Positions 1-11,827 of a stretch of 64,000 bases of DNA are shown piece after piece. The notes below the pieces were generated by a model. It was not told the DNA's origin. It searched no databases and was given only the letters and a program-made list of their open reading frames with translations. A program made the translations under genes and the position numbers. The DNA comes from Yamagishiella unicocca (Eukaryota > Chlorophyta > Chlorophyceae > Chlamydomonadales > Volvocaceae), in assembly GCA_003116995.1 (NCBI GenBank), contig BDSL01000034.1, positions 828,539 to 892,538 of the forward strand, read 5' to 3'. Numbering within the stretch: the first letter of the stretch is position 1; each line of letters starts with the position of its first letter.

Positions 1-56
1 TGCAGTTGATACGGCCAGCTGCGTCGGTGCAAAGGGCTGTAGTGTTGCTCGCTCAC

Positions 57-1268
57 CTTGCCAATAGCCTCAGCGGTCTTCACGGGCACAGTCGACTTCT
101 CGACCACGATCTTGCTGCTGGTCGACACTGATGCAATGAGGCGGGCAGCGCCCTCCCAGTAGGTCAGGTCGGCAGCCCGGCCAGCGCCGATACCGGTGGT
201 CTTCGTGGGCGTGTTGACACTGCACGGTGAAGGGGCCAAGGATGAGTAATGCCGATGCTTCGGGCATGAGCTGGATACGGTGGCGTGCCTCACCCTGGTA
301 CCCCCATGTAACTGAACAATTAAATTGACAGGAGCCGTTGTTCAACCTCCCGCAGAAATACCGCATCCCGTTCGCGTCTGTCTTGCTGCTCGCAACAAAG
401 ATTAAGCTGCCAGAATATCACTGGCTTACCTGACGAACACAATGTCGGCCTCGCCGACGTGCTTCTTGGTGTCCGTGGAGAAGAAGAGGTTGCGGCCGCG
501 GCACTGCTGCACCACCTCAAGGAGGCCCGGCTCGTAAACTACGAAAGCACACGAGGGGAGCACATAGTTCGGCAATTTGGGGGGGGAGCAACGAGCAAAC
601 AACTGGGGGCGGGGGCAGAGGCTTGCAACCCAACACAGAACTCTGGCCACTTACTCGGCAGCTTGTCGCTGTTCCACGCCTTGATGCGCTCCTCGTTGAT
701 GTCGACGACAACGACCTACGCGCAGAAACCCGAGGAATGCGGTCAGCCCATGTTCTGGGTGGTATGGAAGCAAGGGCTTGGCAACTCCCACAGAATACAC
801 CAGGGTTGATAGAGACTACCATTCATAGAAGCTCAAAGTTGCTTACTTCTATTTCAGGGCAGTGAAGCGCCACCACTGTTGGGCAAAAGGGGGAACGGGC
901 ATGAACGGTTCGATCAATTGCGCAGAAGTGTGGAAACCCACCGTTGCAAGTGTACAAGTGGGGACAACATACCCAGAATACCATTAAGCACATCCTTACA
1001 CAGGCCATTTTTGGACAGAAGACATTGCACGCAACAGGGCAGGGTTCATATGATCGGCAACGGCTCGACCCAGAACGTGCGGACACGAGCTTCGCACACA
1101 GACTACCGAAGACACTTCCTTAGGCATATTCAGAGCCTTATAGCTGAGCGCGCACGAGTTCTACGCAAAGTTCACGGGTCCAACTCCTCCGCATGAGTCG
1201 TCGGTGAAAGACTTACTGGCCATGGTGGGCCCACCGACATAGCCAGCGCCAATGCACGCAATCTTCAT
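57..1268 (-). CDS. UGD: UDP-glucose 6-dehydrogenase, N-terminal half (gene runs off the left edge)
   Basis: Oxidises UDP-glucose to UDP-glucuronate with NAD+, the cytosolic entry to uronic-acid sugars of the cell wall. Five exons read on the minus strand: 1217-1268, 847-875, 655-715, 430-538 and 57-219, all with GT-AG borders and matching phases, giving 138 residues. The start is the ATG at 1268-1266, beginning [17 protein letters not shown], the NAD-binding GAGYVG Rossmann motif. It is followed by [34 protein letters not shown] and [15 protein letters not shown], all hallmarks of the family. The donor at 56-51 shows that further exons lie left of the window, so the catalytic cysteine region is not seen. 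The identification is secure; only the C-terminal half is missing. Confidence 0.97.
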
Positions 1269-1781
1269 TTTGGCAATTGGGGAGGCTAAAATGAGGCAAG
1301 GTGGCGACGGCAAGGTGCAGCGATCAGCACAGCGACGGTGAGTGGAGCGATGTAAAGGCGCTAAGGAGTATGTGTATTGATACTCAGCTAAAGTACAAAC
1401 ACTACAGCAAATTGCCTCTTCTTATTGAGTCAGGGTCTGGTCAGGGTCTGCAGCAACTGCAAATGCCGTACACCGGCTTCGGCTGGCGATGCAGTGCTTC
1501 GACCAGATCGCTTGCAAAATCGCAAAAATGGATTTTACAACAAGTGGAATGTGGGCAGGCGTTGCCTAGAGGGCTCCAAGCACTCGCTGTCTGTTGCGCT
1601 CAAGGACATGGCGAGGCAGAGCCCTGCTGCCGTTACCCTTTTTCAATTCCACGTTATTCTTCTCACAACAGACAGGCATCGCCTACACCACTCTCGTGCG
1701 CATAGCACCGCCTGTCGCTACCCGCAGATAGCGGGTCCCGGCGCATCATGTGCCAACCCACTCCGCCGACGTGTGCAGGCC
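1269..1781. promoter_or_regulatory. Intergenic: UGD upstream region and 3' end of the ZSWIM2-like gene
   Basis: Both neighbours are on the minus strand, so this interval holds the 3' UTR of the ZSWIM2-like gene (its right part) and the promoter/5' UTR of UGD (its left part). No convincing TATA box was seen. No additional gene is supported. Confidence 0.5.
1535..1539 (-). terminator. TGTAA polyadenylation signal for the ZSWIM2-like gene
   Basis: Reads TGTAA on the minus strand, about 245 bases past the stop codon at 1782. TGTAA is the usual chlorophyte poly(A) signal. Position and orientation fit, but no transcript evidence is available. Confidence 0.45.
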
Positions 1782-4700
1782 CTATTGCAGGCTCATGTCC
1801 AACGTGTATGGCCTGTTGAACACAGGGTTGGCGTATGTGGTGAAGGATCCTTCCGCACGGTCGGGTCTTGGCACGGTTGGGTTGGCTGCCGTGCGTTGCT
1901 CCACCATGAACGCCGCCAACGTATCCTCAAGCGAGCCCGTCAGATCCAAGCCTCTCGCCGCAGCAGTCGCCGCTTCGGAAGGGCTCGCCTCCTCCTCAAC
2001 GGTCAACATGCCCAAGGCACTACTCCGCATGCCAGTGGCACTGGTCCGTGTGCTGCACGCCGCCACACCCCCAAACCCCCCATACCCCTCAGCATGCGGC
2101 CCCCTGGGGCTCGCGGCCGGCGCGGCGCCACTATAACTCATCGCCAACGGCACGCCGCCACTATAACTCATCGCCAGCGGCGCGCCGCCGCTGTAACTCT
2201 GCCCCACAGATGATGCGCCGCCATCCCTGGAGGGAGGTGCCTGCCGCTGCCGCATCGTATCCATCCAGTCATCCATCGCATCCATCTTGACACTCGCCAG
2301 CAGCACGCTGTCCCTGCAACCCCGCGTCGGCGTCTCAACCTCCGGCGGCCACTGCGCCGCCGACAAGTGGAAGCTTCGGCTGGCGCCGGGGCTGGCGTGG
2401 TGGGTGGGGCTGCAGCCGAGGCTGGCGTCCCCAGCGGCGCGGCTAGGGCCTCGGCTGCCGCCGACTCGTCGCCCGCTGGGACTGAGTGTGAAGCTCTGGC
2501 TGTGGCTCAGGCTATGACTCAGGCTGCGGCTGAAGCCCCGGTTCTCACCGTACATGTCGCTGATGAGCTCGGAGGGTACCGTGTTGGGCCGCGAGCTGAA
2601 GAGGTGCAGGTGCGGGCTGACAGGGCCGCGGGGGAACTCCTCAGGCTGCTCGTCGTCCTCGTCACCGCCCCTGCCGCCGCTCCACTCCGCACCCTCACCA
2701 GCTTGCCCTTGGGCGATGACCCACTCGCCAGGCCCGATGGGGCCGGTGCCGCTGCCGGCGCCGTCGTGGAAACTCGCGCCGGGACCCGGGATATGGTGGC
2801 TGAAGGCGACGAGCAGATTATCGTCGTACTGTATGGTGCCGCCGTACGTCTCGTTGCCGTACGGTTCCGGGCCGTAGGCGCCGCTGATGTACATGTTGCC
2901 GAGCGGCGAGGGCGCGGGCACTGCTGGTGCCAATGTTGGCGCCACCGCCGGCAGCGGCGTGGGCGGGGTCAGAGGGTGCGGCGCCATTGAGCGCGCGGTC
3001 ACCGCTAGGCCCAGCCCCATAGGGCCCTGCGGCCCCGCGGAGTGCGTGCGGCGCAGGCCCGTCTGCTGCTGGTGTTGCTGGTGTTGCTGGTCGACGGGGG
3101 GGACGTAGCGTGGCGGTGGCCCCCGGTATCGCACTCCTTGTGGTCCTGCCGACAGCAGTGGTGCCAAAAAGAGGAGGGAATTGGGGGAGTGCGCGGCTCA
3201 GGGGAGGATGGTGGGAGAAACGAAGCCGCTGCTTCGCAGGCCAACCGAACAAGTCGAACAACGCACCCACGCTGCTGCATTGCGTGCATACCCAGCAGGC
3301 CGGTACGTCCCCCCCTACACCCCACACGCACAACGCTCCCAGTCCCACACCGCCCCCCACAGCACCCTCCCCTCCCCTCCCCTCATCTCCCCGCCCCCGC
3401 CCACCTGACGGCTGCTGGCCCGTGGTGCTGTGAGCCCCCGTCGCACCGGGCTCCCCCGGCCCCGCCCGCCCGTGCGCAACCGGCGGCGGCGGCGGCCGAC
3501 CCACGGGTCCGGGCGACGCTGGTTCCCCGTGGGGTACCACGCGGCCTTGCAGTACCAGGTCGGGGGGCTGCGGGGGGGCTGCGGCGGCCGCGTGCCCCGA
3601 GCTCGTTGTCGGGTGGGCCCACGCGACGGCGCTGATGTGGTGCGGCCGAGCGGACAGGCCGGGGCGGCCCGGCACCTGGCCGTTCGGGCGCGGCGGGTGG
3701 CGGGGGGGCATGTTGGACGGGGCGTGCTGCCGGGAAGATGCCGCGGCGACGCTGCTGGGACCTGCAAAGAGGGGGGGGGCCACGGGGGACAGGCGGGAAT
3801 CGACAGGAAGCGTGTGCGAGGAGAGGTGAGGCATGGCTTCGGTACGAGAAGACGTGAGAATATTTCAGGGGAGGGTGCTGGCGTGGATGGGCTAGCTAAA
3901 TGCCAAGGCACGGGCTCACCTGGCCCGGCGGCCTCGCCCTGCTGCCCGCCCATGCTGAGCTGCACGCCAGCCAGCCCCAGGTTTAGCTCGCCGCTGGGGC
4001 CGCCGCCGCCGGTCTCGGGCGCCGGCCGGTCGTGCACGGTGGACCGGGTGCGCCGTACCACCACCGGCCGAGACGGCTGGCCGGGAGCCACTCGGCGGAC
4101 CTGCCCAGGGAGGCGGACAAATAAGTATTCCGGTTACGGTATAATCCATCGAAACAGCGCGCAACGAAATAGCGCCTTGGAAAGCCGATCTGGTAGGGGG
4201 CATTGCGACGAGCGAGGGGCAGGGGTCGGTACACGCTGCGAGGAAGGAAGGGTCGCACCTCCCCCATTGGGTCGCACCTCCCGCGGGCGGCTGCAGGCGC
4301 AGGAGTGCAAGATGGCACGCTACGTGTGGAGTGCGACCGGGATCAGGGGACCACGGGTTTCCTCCTGCCCCACCCCCACCCCCACCCCCACCCCACCGTC
4401 ATAACGATTCACTCACCAGCAGGTCAGCAATGTCCAGGGGGGCATGCGGCGCGCCTGGCCCCAGAGCCGCGCCCGCCGGGCCCACGGTCAGGCCCTCCAC
4501 AGCCAGCAGGGGCCGCCGTTGCGCCAGGCGGGCCTCCAGGGAGGGCGGCGGCGGGTGTTCATCGGGCGGGGCGCGAGGGGCACCACCGGCCCTCGCCACG
4601 GTCGTGCCGCGCACCGGGTGCCTGCGGGATCGCCGAAAACACGAGGGGAGGGGCAGGGAAGCCGGGGGTTCACACCGAAACACGTAGGCCGATACATCAA

Positions 4701-7700
4701 GAGGAAGGAAACCTCGAACAAGGACGCAGGCCGGGGGGCGGGCGCCGAACAGATGAGGGAGCGCAAGGAAAACCCGTTTCCGAGTAAAAGACCGGGTGAG
4801 GGCAGGGCGCGGAGGTGTGCGGCATTTGGTGGCGATCTGGGCGCGCCGGCTTCATACAAAGCGACCAAAGCACCCAAAGGCGGCGAGCTGCACACCTGGA
4901 TCCCGCAGGGCCTGCGCCAGCCCCCGGCCGCGGGGGGGTCGTGTGCGGCTGCTGCTGCTGCTGCCCCAGCAACCCAACCACCAGCGCATCCCGACCGGGG
5001 CCGACGCCACTCGCTGCCACCGCCATCACCGCGCCGCCGCCGCCGCCGCCTGCGCCTTCGGCCAGACCCTCGCCGTCGCCATGTCCGTCGCTCTCCGCTC
5101 CCGCGGGGCCGCTGCCGACGCCGTCTGGCAGGCCGTGGGAGTGGGTGCGCTGCGCCAGGTGCGTGTTAGAGTGTCGGGGGGACGTCTGGGAGGTGCTGCC
5201 CGCGCCCCCCGGCGGCAAGGCCAGTCGCGCGATGGGCAGGGCTGTCGGCATCATCGTGGGTCGCTCCGCGGGTGCGCCGAAGGACTTGGGCGTGTCCTTG
5301 ACCGCAAAGGGGTGCTGCGGGTGGTGGCCGCCGTCGAAGCAGCCGTCGCACAGGTCAAAGTCCGAGCAGATGAGGCAGCGGAAGCGCTTGCCAATCAGCG
5401 GCGCCTGAGGAGAGGGGAGGGAGGGGAAGTGGGGCGGGTTGGGAGGGGAGGGAGGGGAGGCGGGGACGGTGGTGGAGGGTCCGGGTCGGGCGGGGCGGGG
5501 ATGCCAGGTTGGGCGGAGGGGAAAGATGCGTGCGCCTGCATTGTTTCATTCCGTGTGAAGAGCTGGAATTAATTGCCAACGGGCGTTGTGCCTTGACGTA
5601 CGGAGGGGCGGGGGCATGCGAGGAAACCCGTAGCTTGGCTCCGAAGGGTAAGACCGATCAGAAAACGTCTGGTACAGTCGTCTGGGAAATCGATCTGCAT
5701 GCTGGAGAACTAGGTTCCAGTAAATTAATCCCGAAGGTCGCCTGTCGCCTCCGGTTGCTATGTCTAGACGAACGTCGACAAGGACCTCGAGCGGGGAGGA
5801 GCGGGGAGGAGCGGGGAGGCGGTCCCCTCATGCGAGGCAAGCATGCCACAACACGTCAACAGGTAATCTGCGCAGTGCTGTAGTGCACTCGACGAGGTTG
5901 GTTGCGGGCGTGGTGCATGGGCCGCCAGCAGGGATACCCCCCCATGCAACCTCTCTTCCTTCCCTCTCTCCCCCGCCCCCTGTAACCTATCGACACGCGG
6001 ATGCACGTGTGCTCAGCCCCCCCACCCCTTTTCCACAACACGCGTTTCCCCGCCACCCCCAGCAGCCGCCATGCTGGTCTCTTACCGCCACGCTGAGCCC
6101 CTAGCGCCCCACGGGTCTCCCTCGATCCCCCCCCACACACACCTTCTTGCAGGCGCCGCAGTGCGTGCCGTAGTGCACGTCTTTCCGCTCTTCGCGCGTC
6201 TTGCGCTTGGGCGGGGGCGGCCGCCACTTGAAGTCACCCCAGTCGGAGCGGCACAGCGGGCAGGTGAGCTCCTTGCCCAGGGACTGCACCTGGTGCTCCA
6301 TCCACACGCTGCGGCCGGGGTGAGGGGTGAGGGATGAGGGGTGAGGGGAGCTGGCGGGTTGACACCAGTGCGTGCGTAGCCACCCTCGCCAAACCACAAA
6401 GCCACTGCGTCAAATACACTAGGTTACCAGGTTACCAGAAACTCCTGTCCGTCAGTTTCAACAGCTGCAGTCAAGGAGGCTAGCGCACAAGCCCACCCGA
6501 CAAACACCGCCCCCACCCACTAGCGCCGTGCTGAGCGCCTCCATACCCCCCGCTGGATCCGCGGATTCTCTTTACCCCCCCTGGATCCGCGGATTCTATT
6601 TACCCCCCCCCCTGGATCCGCGGATTCTATTTACCCCCCCCCCCCCGCCGCGCCGCGCCGCTCCTCCAGCCCCCCCGGTCGTGACCCCCGCCGCATCACC
6701 TACCCCATGCATTTGCCGTGGACGTTCCGGCCGCAGCTGAACCTGCACCACACCAGGTTGTCCATATCCTGGCCAACCATCTCCTGTGGGGTGCGGACGT
6801 GGGCGGCGTAAGGCGGGTTACAGCGGGCAGGTCGGCGCGCCGCCCCGGGCAGCGGTGGCAGGCATCAGGGGATGCTGCGCAGCGACAACGACCGGGCCGT
6901 ACGCTCGTCCAGCCGCCTGCAGGAAGGGCCCGCCGCCACCGCCGCCGCCACCCAGGAAGTCGTGCGCCTGTGTGGGCTGCCACGCCTGAGCCCGCTCAGG
7001 CCCGCCTGAGCCCGCTCAGGCCCGCCTGAGCCCGCTCAAGTAACACACCCCCGGCTGGAGGGGCCGCCAAGCGAAGCTACAGCCGCGCGCCGACAGACGT
7101 GAGCAGTGCCGACTTGCTCCGGAGCAGCTGCAGGTCATACGTGTTATATGTTACGTGTTCCTGACCTAGCCATAGGAGGGCGCCGTAACGACAGCGCCGG
7201 ATCACCGCGCGGAGGTGCGTCCGCCGCCTGGCATCCCCCGCCAGCACCACCACTACCACTACCGTGTCTAACTGGCTGAGCCGCCCACGCCCACCCGCGA
7301 GCATGCGGTGCGCCCCACCACACCCTGCAGGCGTCGCCGCCTACCTCATAGCAGATGGGGCAGGGATCCTCCTGCGGAACAAAACAGGCAGCAGCAGCAA
7401 CGTTGGCAGCAGCAGCGTTGGCAGCGTTGGCAGCATTGGCAGCATTGCAGCGTTGGCAGCGTTGGTAGCATTGGCAGCGTTGGTAGCGTTGGCAGCATGG
7501 GCAGCATGGGCAGCATGGGCAGCAACAGCATGATAAGCAAAGCACCGAGAGCGTGTGTTTTATAGATGCTGTGCGTGTGTGTGTGTGTGTGTGTGTGTGC
7601 GTGTGCGCAGCGAGATGGGTCAGACGGGTGGGATGGGGTGATCAAGACACGAAGGCGTCGGGACCCCGCACGGTCGCGGCCAGTTCCTTGCGCGTGTGGC

Positions 7701-9913
7701 ACCAAGGCACCTCGCGCGTCGGGGTCAGCCGGCGGTCGCATTGCGTGCGCGATGCCCCAACCCGACCCCCGCACACCCGCAGCACCAGCTGCTGCTGCCA
7801 GGACTCCGTACTCCGTGTTCGTGCAGTGCAAGAGAGCCACTACCCCCCTGGGCTTCTCGCCCAAGAGCCGCGGCCGCATCCGTTTCCGCATCCGCGCAAT
7901 GCGGCCCGTAAAGCGTCCTGCCCCTGCGTGTATTCGATCCCCCCAGCCTCTGCCCACTGCAACGCAGCCCCCTCCCTCTCTTTCTTCCTCCTAGTATACG
8001 GGATATTTCTCCGATATTTGTCAGGCCGGGCCTCGAACCCGCACACCTCCCCCGGACTACCCGGGATCATCATTCGATTCCAAGCAGCCGACCCACGGGT
8101 TTCCTCTCCACCCCCCGCCCGCCCGCCCGCCCTCCTGCCCCGCCGCACCTCGTCCACCTCCTTCCGCTTAACCTGCCCCGCCGGCGTCTTTTCAGCTGCG
8201 GGCCGGGTCCTGGTCGCCTCCTGCGGGGGCCGCTCCGGCTGCATGGAGCACCGCAACACCTCCTCCAGTTCGCGATCTGAGCCGCCGCCGGGACGGTGGC
8301 ACGGGGTGGGTATGCGAGGAAAGCCGTGGGTCGTTGGGAGGGATAAAGCAGACGGCCGAGGACAGTACGCGATGATGGCTGACGATCGGTGGGCCCGCCC
8401 GTCAACCCTAGCGAGTCCCAACTACCTACCCACTCGCCCACATACCCGCCAACGGTCGTTGGTTATCTGGTGAACTCCCTCACCCCTCACCCACCCCCTT
8501 AGCTTTCCCCACCACCCACCCATCCGGGTTTCGCTTTCGTACACGGGATTTACCCACCCAGCCACCCGCCGATCCACCCACGCCCCCAGCCATCCAGCCA
8601 TCCACACACCGCTGAACGACAGCTGCCACAGGAGCGGGTTGCTGACGGGCACCCGCAGCACCTTGATCATAACGAACAGCGTGTGGAGGCATACCTCCTT
8701 GCAAGTGCCGTTGGCTCCCACTGGGGAGCTGGTTGCGCGGGAGGGAGGGAGGGTGTATACAAACCGTTTACGCAACGGGGCAGGGAACGGGGCGGGGGGG
8801 AGGGTGTATACAAACCGTTTTACGCAACGGGGCAGGGAACGGGGCGGGAGGGAGGGGGGTCGGGCACCGGGATGGGAGGGGATTGGCGGGACGCGGAACG
8901 GGAGGCGGTTGCAAGGGAAACACGTGTGCGAGGAAGAAGCCGTACGGGACGAGAGGCGGTGGGCGGCGGTGGCGGCTGGCGTGGGAGGCGCGCGACGACC
9001 GCTCACGCGCACGCAGACGGAGTAGGTCGGGTGGGTGGGTCAGCTGGGTAACTGCGGGGTGGAAAATGGTGGTGGTGGTGGTGGTGGTGGTGGTGGTGGT
9101 GGTGGTGGTAGTGGTGGTGGTGGTGGTGGTGGTGGTAGTGGTGGTGGTGGTGGTGGTGGCGGCCGCGGCCATGGCGGTGGTGTTGTGTGCTCCCTGACCT
9201 AGCCCAACCCTCACGCCAACATGGCGCACCCCCTAGGAGCCGCACTGAGGTCCGGGAAGGGCGCTTTCTGGAAGGCCATCAGGGCCGCCTGTGCACTGAG
9301 GCACCTGGGTGTGTGGTGGCAGGGGCGGCCGTGGTGGCACGGGCGGCCGTGCGCTCCCGAGGTCACCCGCACTTAAAGGCCCCTCCTTACCCGCCGGAGG
9401 CCCCCCCGCCTCCGGACGCACCGGGGGGCCGGTGACACCCGACCTGCCGTGGCGTGACCGTTCGTCTCCCAGTCTGCGCAGCCCGCCCAACGGCCCCCCA
9501 GCAGCCCGCAAAGTTGCTCACCATGAGCAGCTAATGCGCGAGCCGATTTGTACTTTGCGCTTGACCTCGCTCCCCTCCTCTCGTACTAGGAAGGACGTTG
9601 GTCCGGGCCGGTGTACGAGGAAGAGCTGCACGGTGCCCACCGTCTGCAGGAGTTCCACCACCTCCTGCGGGACCAGTCCAGTTGGGGTGGTCAAGCGGCA
9701 GCGTCCGTGGTTCAGGCGCGTCGCGGCGCGCCTATGTTGAGCACTGTCCGTACACTGCCATAACAACCGTGGTCTCTGGGTCCCCGCCCCGCTAGCTGTG
9801 ACACCCGCAATCCGCAAAGGACAACAGAAGATAAGGAATGCTGTCAGATATGAGCCGGGAAGCCGTGGCCGACGACGTGGTAAGGGAAGCTGCGTTGTGG
9901 TGTTATAGGACAT
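1782..9913 (-). CDS. ZSWIM2-like E3 ubiquitin ligase (SWIM, RING, ZZ, RING zinc fingers)
   Basis: Probable E3 ubiquitin ligase. Minus-strand exons: 9518-9913 (5' edge uncertain), 8611-8728 (donor base 8610), 8149-8276, 7345-7371, 6704-6783, 6143-6308, 4896-5404, 4417-4621, 3920-4100, 3405-3761 and 1782-3145; phases agree at every junction. Domains in order: a SWIM zinc finger split over exons 1-2 (ISCSCSPVGANG then CKEVCLH, C-x-C...C-x-H); RING-1 over exons 4-5 (DPCPICYE, VWCRFSCG, NVHGKCM); a second RING-type pair (LTCPLCRSDWG, exon 6); a ZZ finger spanning exons 6-7 (HCGACKK, FRCLICSDFDLCDGCF, GGHHPQHPF). A long disordered Pro/Gly/Ser tail of roughly 800 residues includes a short tandem repeat (SYSGGAPLAM) near 2120-2200. 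SWIM-RING-ZZ-RING is the layout of animal ZSWIM2/MEX. The first in-frame ATG is at 9913, but an upstream exon cannot be excluded. It is head-to-head with NUOB18. Confidence 0.88.
6545..6643. repeat. Three-copy ~30-bp minisatellite in a ZSWIM2-like intron
   Basis: Three tandem copies of a unit containing GGATCCGCGGATTCT followed by a TTTA/poly-C run. It lies between exons 5 and 6 on the minus strand. A related core (CGCGGATTCTCTTATC) recurs at about 14697 in an antiporter intron. Confidence 0.8.
6985..7041. repeat. Short tandem repeat CCTGAGCCCGCTCAGGCCCG
   Basis: Almost three perfect 20-bp units, each internally palindromic (TGAGC...GCTCA), in an intron of the ZSWIM2-like gene. Confidence 0.8.
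7389..7530. repeat. 9-bp minisatellite (GGCAGCRTT)n
   Basis: About fifteen imperfect copies of a 9-bp unit just upstream (in transcript order) of the acceptor of exon 4 of the ZSWIM2-like gene. The open frames it creates are low-complexity artefacts. Confidence 0.85.
7569..7606. repeat. (GT)n microsatellite
   Basis: Uninterrupted GT dinucleotide run of roughly 12 units flanked by GCGTGT variants, intronic. Confidence 0.9.
8748..8850. repeat. Direct duplication of a ~50-bp intronic segment
   Basis: The segment GGGTGTATACAAACCGTTT with its following ACGCAACGGGGCAGGG part occurs at 8750 and again at 8801, almost identical. It lies in intron 1 of the ZSWIM2-like gene. Its core belongs to the intron motif family found elsewhere in the window (e.g. 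25338-25372). Confidence 0.8.
9067..9160. repeat. (GGT)n microsatellite
   Basis: About thirty GGT triplets with two GTAGTG interruptions, in intron 1 of the ZSWIM2-like gene. It ends in a CG-rich GGCGGCCGCGG sequence. Confidence 0.92.
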
Positions 9914-10331
9914 ATTGTTAAGGCCGGGTCACACCTGCGGTGGTTTCGACCGCCAAGGAGACACGCGTTCGGCCATAATAAGATAGTAAGTATGGCCTTG
10001 ACGCAACTATCTACAAGGCCAACGGATACATGGCGAAGCGCTGAGCTCGCATATTCACCAGTTGCACTGTAAAGTTCATATTATTAGTCTCCGTGTTATA
10101 AAGAATACCGTCAGGTAATTAAGGAAGGTTTTCGCCAGGACTTGCCAATGTGTAGTACGAGCAGCACGAGCAGGCATTGCCAAAGCCCCAATAGCATGCT
10201 GTGCTGTTCTGACATTCAGGGATTGTCAGTTTGCTTCGGCATTCCCGGCACTCTTAGCTGGGAACTTACATCGCTAGGACCTGTGGAGTGCCGCCTGCGA
10301 GGGAGACTGCAACTCCAAGCCTGATAGAGAA
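9914..10331. promoter_or_regulatory. Divergent promoter region between the ZSWIM2-like gene and NUOB18
   Basis: The two genes are transcribed away from each other and are separated by about 420 bases, so they may share a bidirectional promoter. No coding exon was recognised here. No clear TATA box or other named element could be assigned. Confidence 0.5.
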
Positions 10332-11827
10332 ATGGCCGACAGGTTTCCTCCTCCTCCTATGAAGGCGACACAGGTGCGGCTTTGGCGCTGAGGTCCCCAG
10401 TCCGCAAGCATGAAAGTGAACTTTCTGCAGTCAGCTCGCTTGTGGGCTTCCAATGAGCCTGTCAGCCAGCACGAGCTTTTCTTTTCGAATCTGCTTCTCT
10501 TGAAGCCCATTCCGGTTGATAACGCAACGCAGGAGCAAATGGACGCTGCTGATGTCCCGTACCACTACCGGGACTATTGTGCGCACATGTACATCGACTA
10601 CAAGGAATGCCGGCTTACTAGCGGCTTTTCATGGAGGACGAAGTGCTCGCATGAGGTGCATGCGTACAACAAGTGCGAGTACAAAGAGTTCAAGGTAAGG
10701 TCTTCGGCGGGGGCCGCTGCAAGGGCATGGCGCTGCGGGGATAATATCCAGTGTCAGCAAGCCCGGGCGAGTCCAGAACATGCGGGGGCCCCCATGCCGA
10801 GGCGTCACCGTACGAGAACTAGCGCTAGCAGTCAGCAGACGCCCAGGGAAAGCCGGACAACCCCCCCATCCACGAAGGCAGGGTCCCGACAAAAACGAAC
10901 AACCCAGGCGCCCCGAAGCACACCGCAGGGGAAAACAGGAGAACGGGATGGGCCCGAAGGCCCAGGCCGCAACCCACACGCGAAAAACAGCCCACCCGAA
11001 AGGCTGGCCAGCAAGGGGAACTTCAGCACAACGGGCGGTCCCAACAAACCAAGTCCAAAAGGACGGGGGAAACGCAAAACAGGGCAGATGGTGCCCCAGG
11101 CGCACCACACCAACACGATCACAGACAATGTAAGACAGGTAGTCGGAGCAAACCGCTCTGGAAGCAATCCAGGGGCCCAAGAGACACTAGACAGGCAGAC
11201 AAGCGGCCCACGAGAAGCACCAGGCCGGAGCCGCCCAGGTCCCCCTGGGCCGCCAGTGTTCAGCCAGCGCACAGCAAGTGGCCGCCACCCACACGGAGGA
11301 ACGGGTTGATGGCCCCGACAGCACCCCCACCCAGCCCGCGCACACCGAGCTGGGCAGAACCCAGCAGGTGGGCGCAGAATTTAGCGACCGCAACCAACTG
11401 CGCGCTAGCACACGGCACCAGGCGGGGGCCCCCAGATGGGCAAGGCGTGAGACAGCCCGGAGTGTGTAGCGACCGAGGTCAATGCACTAAGAGCGGCCAG
11501 GGCGACAACATCCCCAACACATCGCTCACAGGCGGAGGGGCCTAGCACCAGCCACCGCCGCACACGGGCCAGCGGCAGTCACCGGCCGACCATGCGGGGG
11601 ATGTTGAGGACGGCATGCCTCATCATGATTCCACCCTGCGGGTGGTATTGTAAAAGCTCACTTCGCAGCTTACCTGCCCCTTTTCGTGTCGTACTGATCC
11701 CTGAGTCGCGCCCCCCTTCGCCCGTGCCCTGAACTCCGATCGCTCGGCACTCCTTCACTGGACTGCGCAGCGGCGGGTGGCCATCGCTATTGAGGAGAAG
11801 CGCAGGCGTGGCCTCATTGCGGCGTGA
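10332..11827 (+). CDS. NUOB18: NADH:ubiquinone oxidoreductase (complex I) subunit B18 / NDUFB7
   Basis: Accessory subunit of mitochondrial complex I with a CHCH fold on the intermembrane-space side. Exons 10332-10373, 10533-10694 and 11771-11827 are all phase 0 and give 86 residues. Exon 1 reads MADRFPPPPMKATQ and joins EQMDAADVPYHYRDYC in exon 2, the typical B18 N-terminus. Twin C-x9-C motifs are visible (CAHMYIDYKEC and CSHEVHAYNKC), followed by EYKEFK. The basic tail RRVAIAIEEKRRRGLIAA is in exon 3. There is no cleavable presequence, as expected for a Mia40-imported CHCH protein. Intron 1 is ~160 bases; intron 2 is unusually long (10695-11770) and holds an A/C-rich, strand-skewed insert of unknown origin. 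An alternative acceptor at 10431 would add about 34 non-conserved residues and is disfavoured. Confidence 0.93.

Noticed and set aside
9003..9245. Poly-His and poly-Thr frames
   Set aside because: Produced by the (GGT)n microsatellite in an intron.
10410..11309. 299-residue protein starting at the ATG 10410
   Set aside because: It merges intron 1, exon 2 and intron 2 of NUOB18; the CHCH protein needs only 86 residues with well-placed splice sites.
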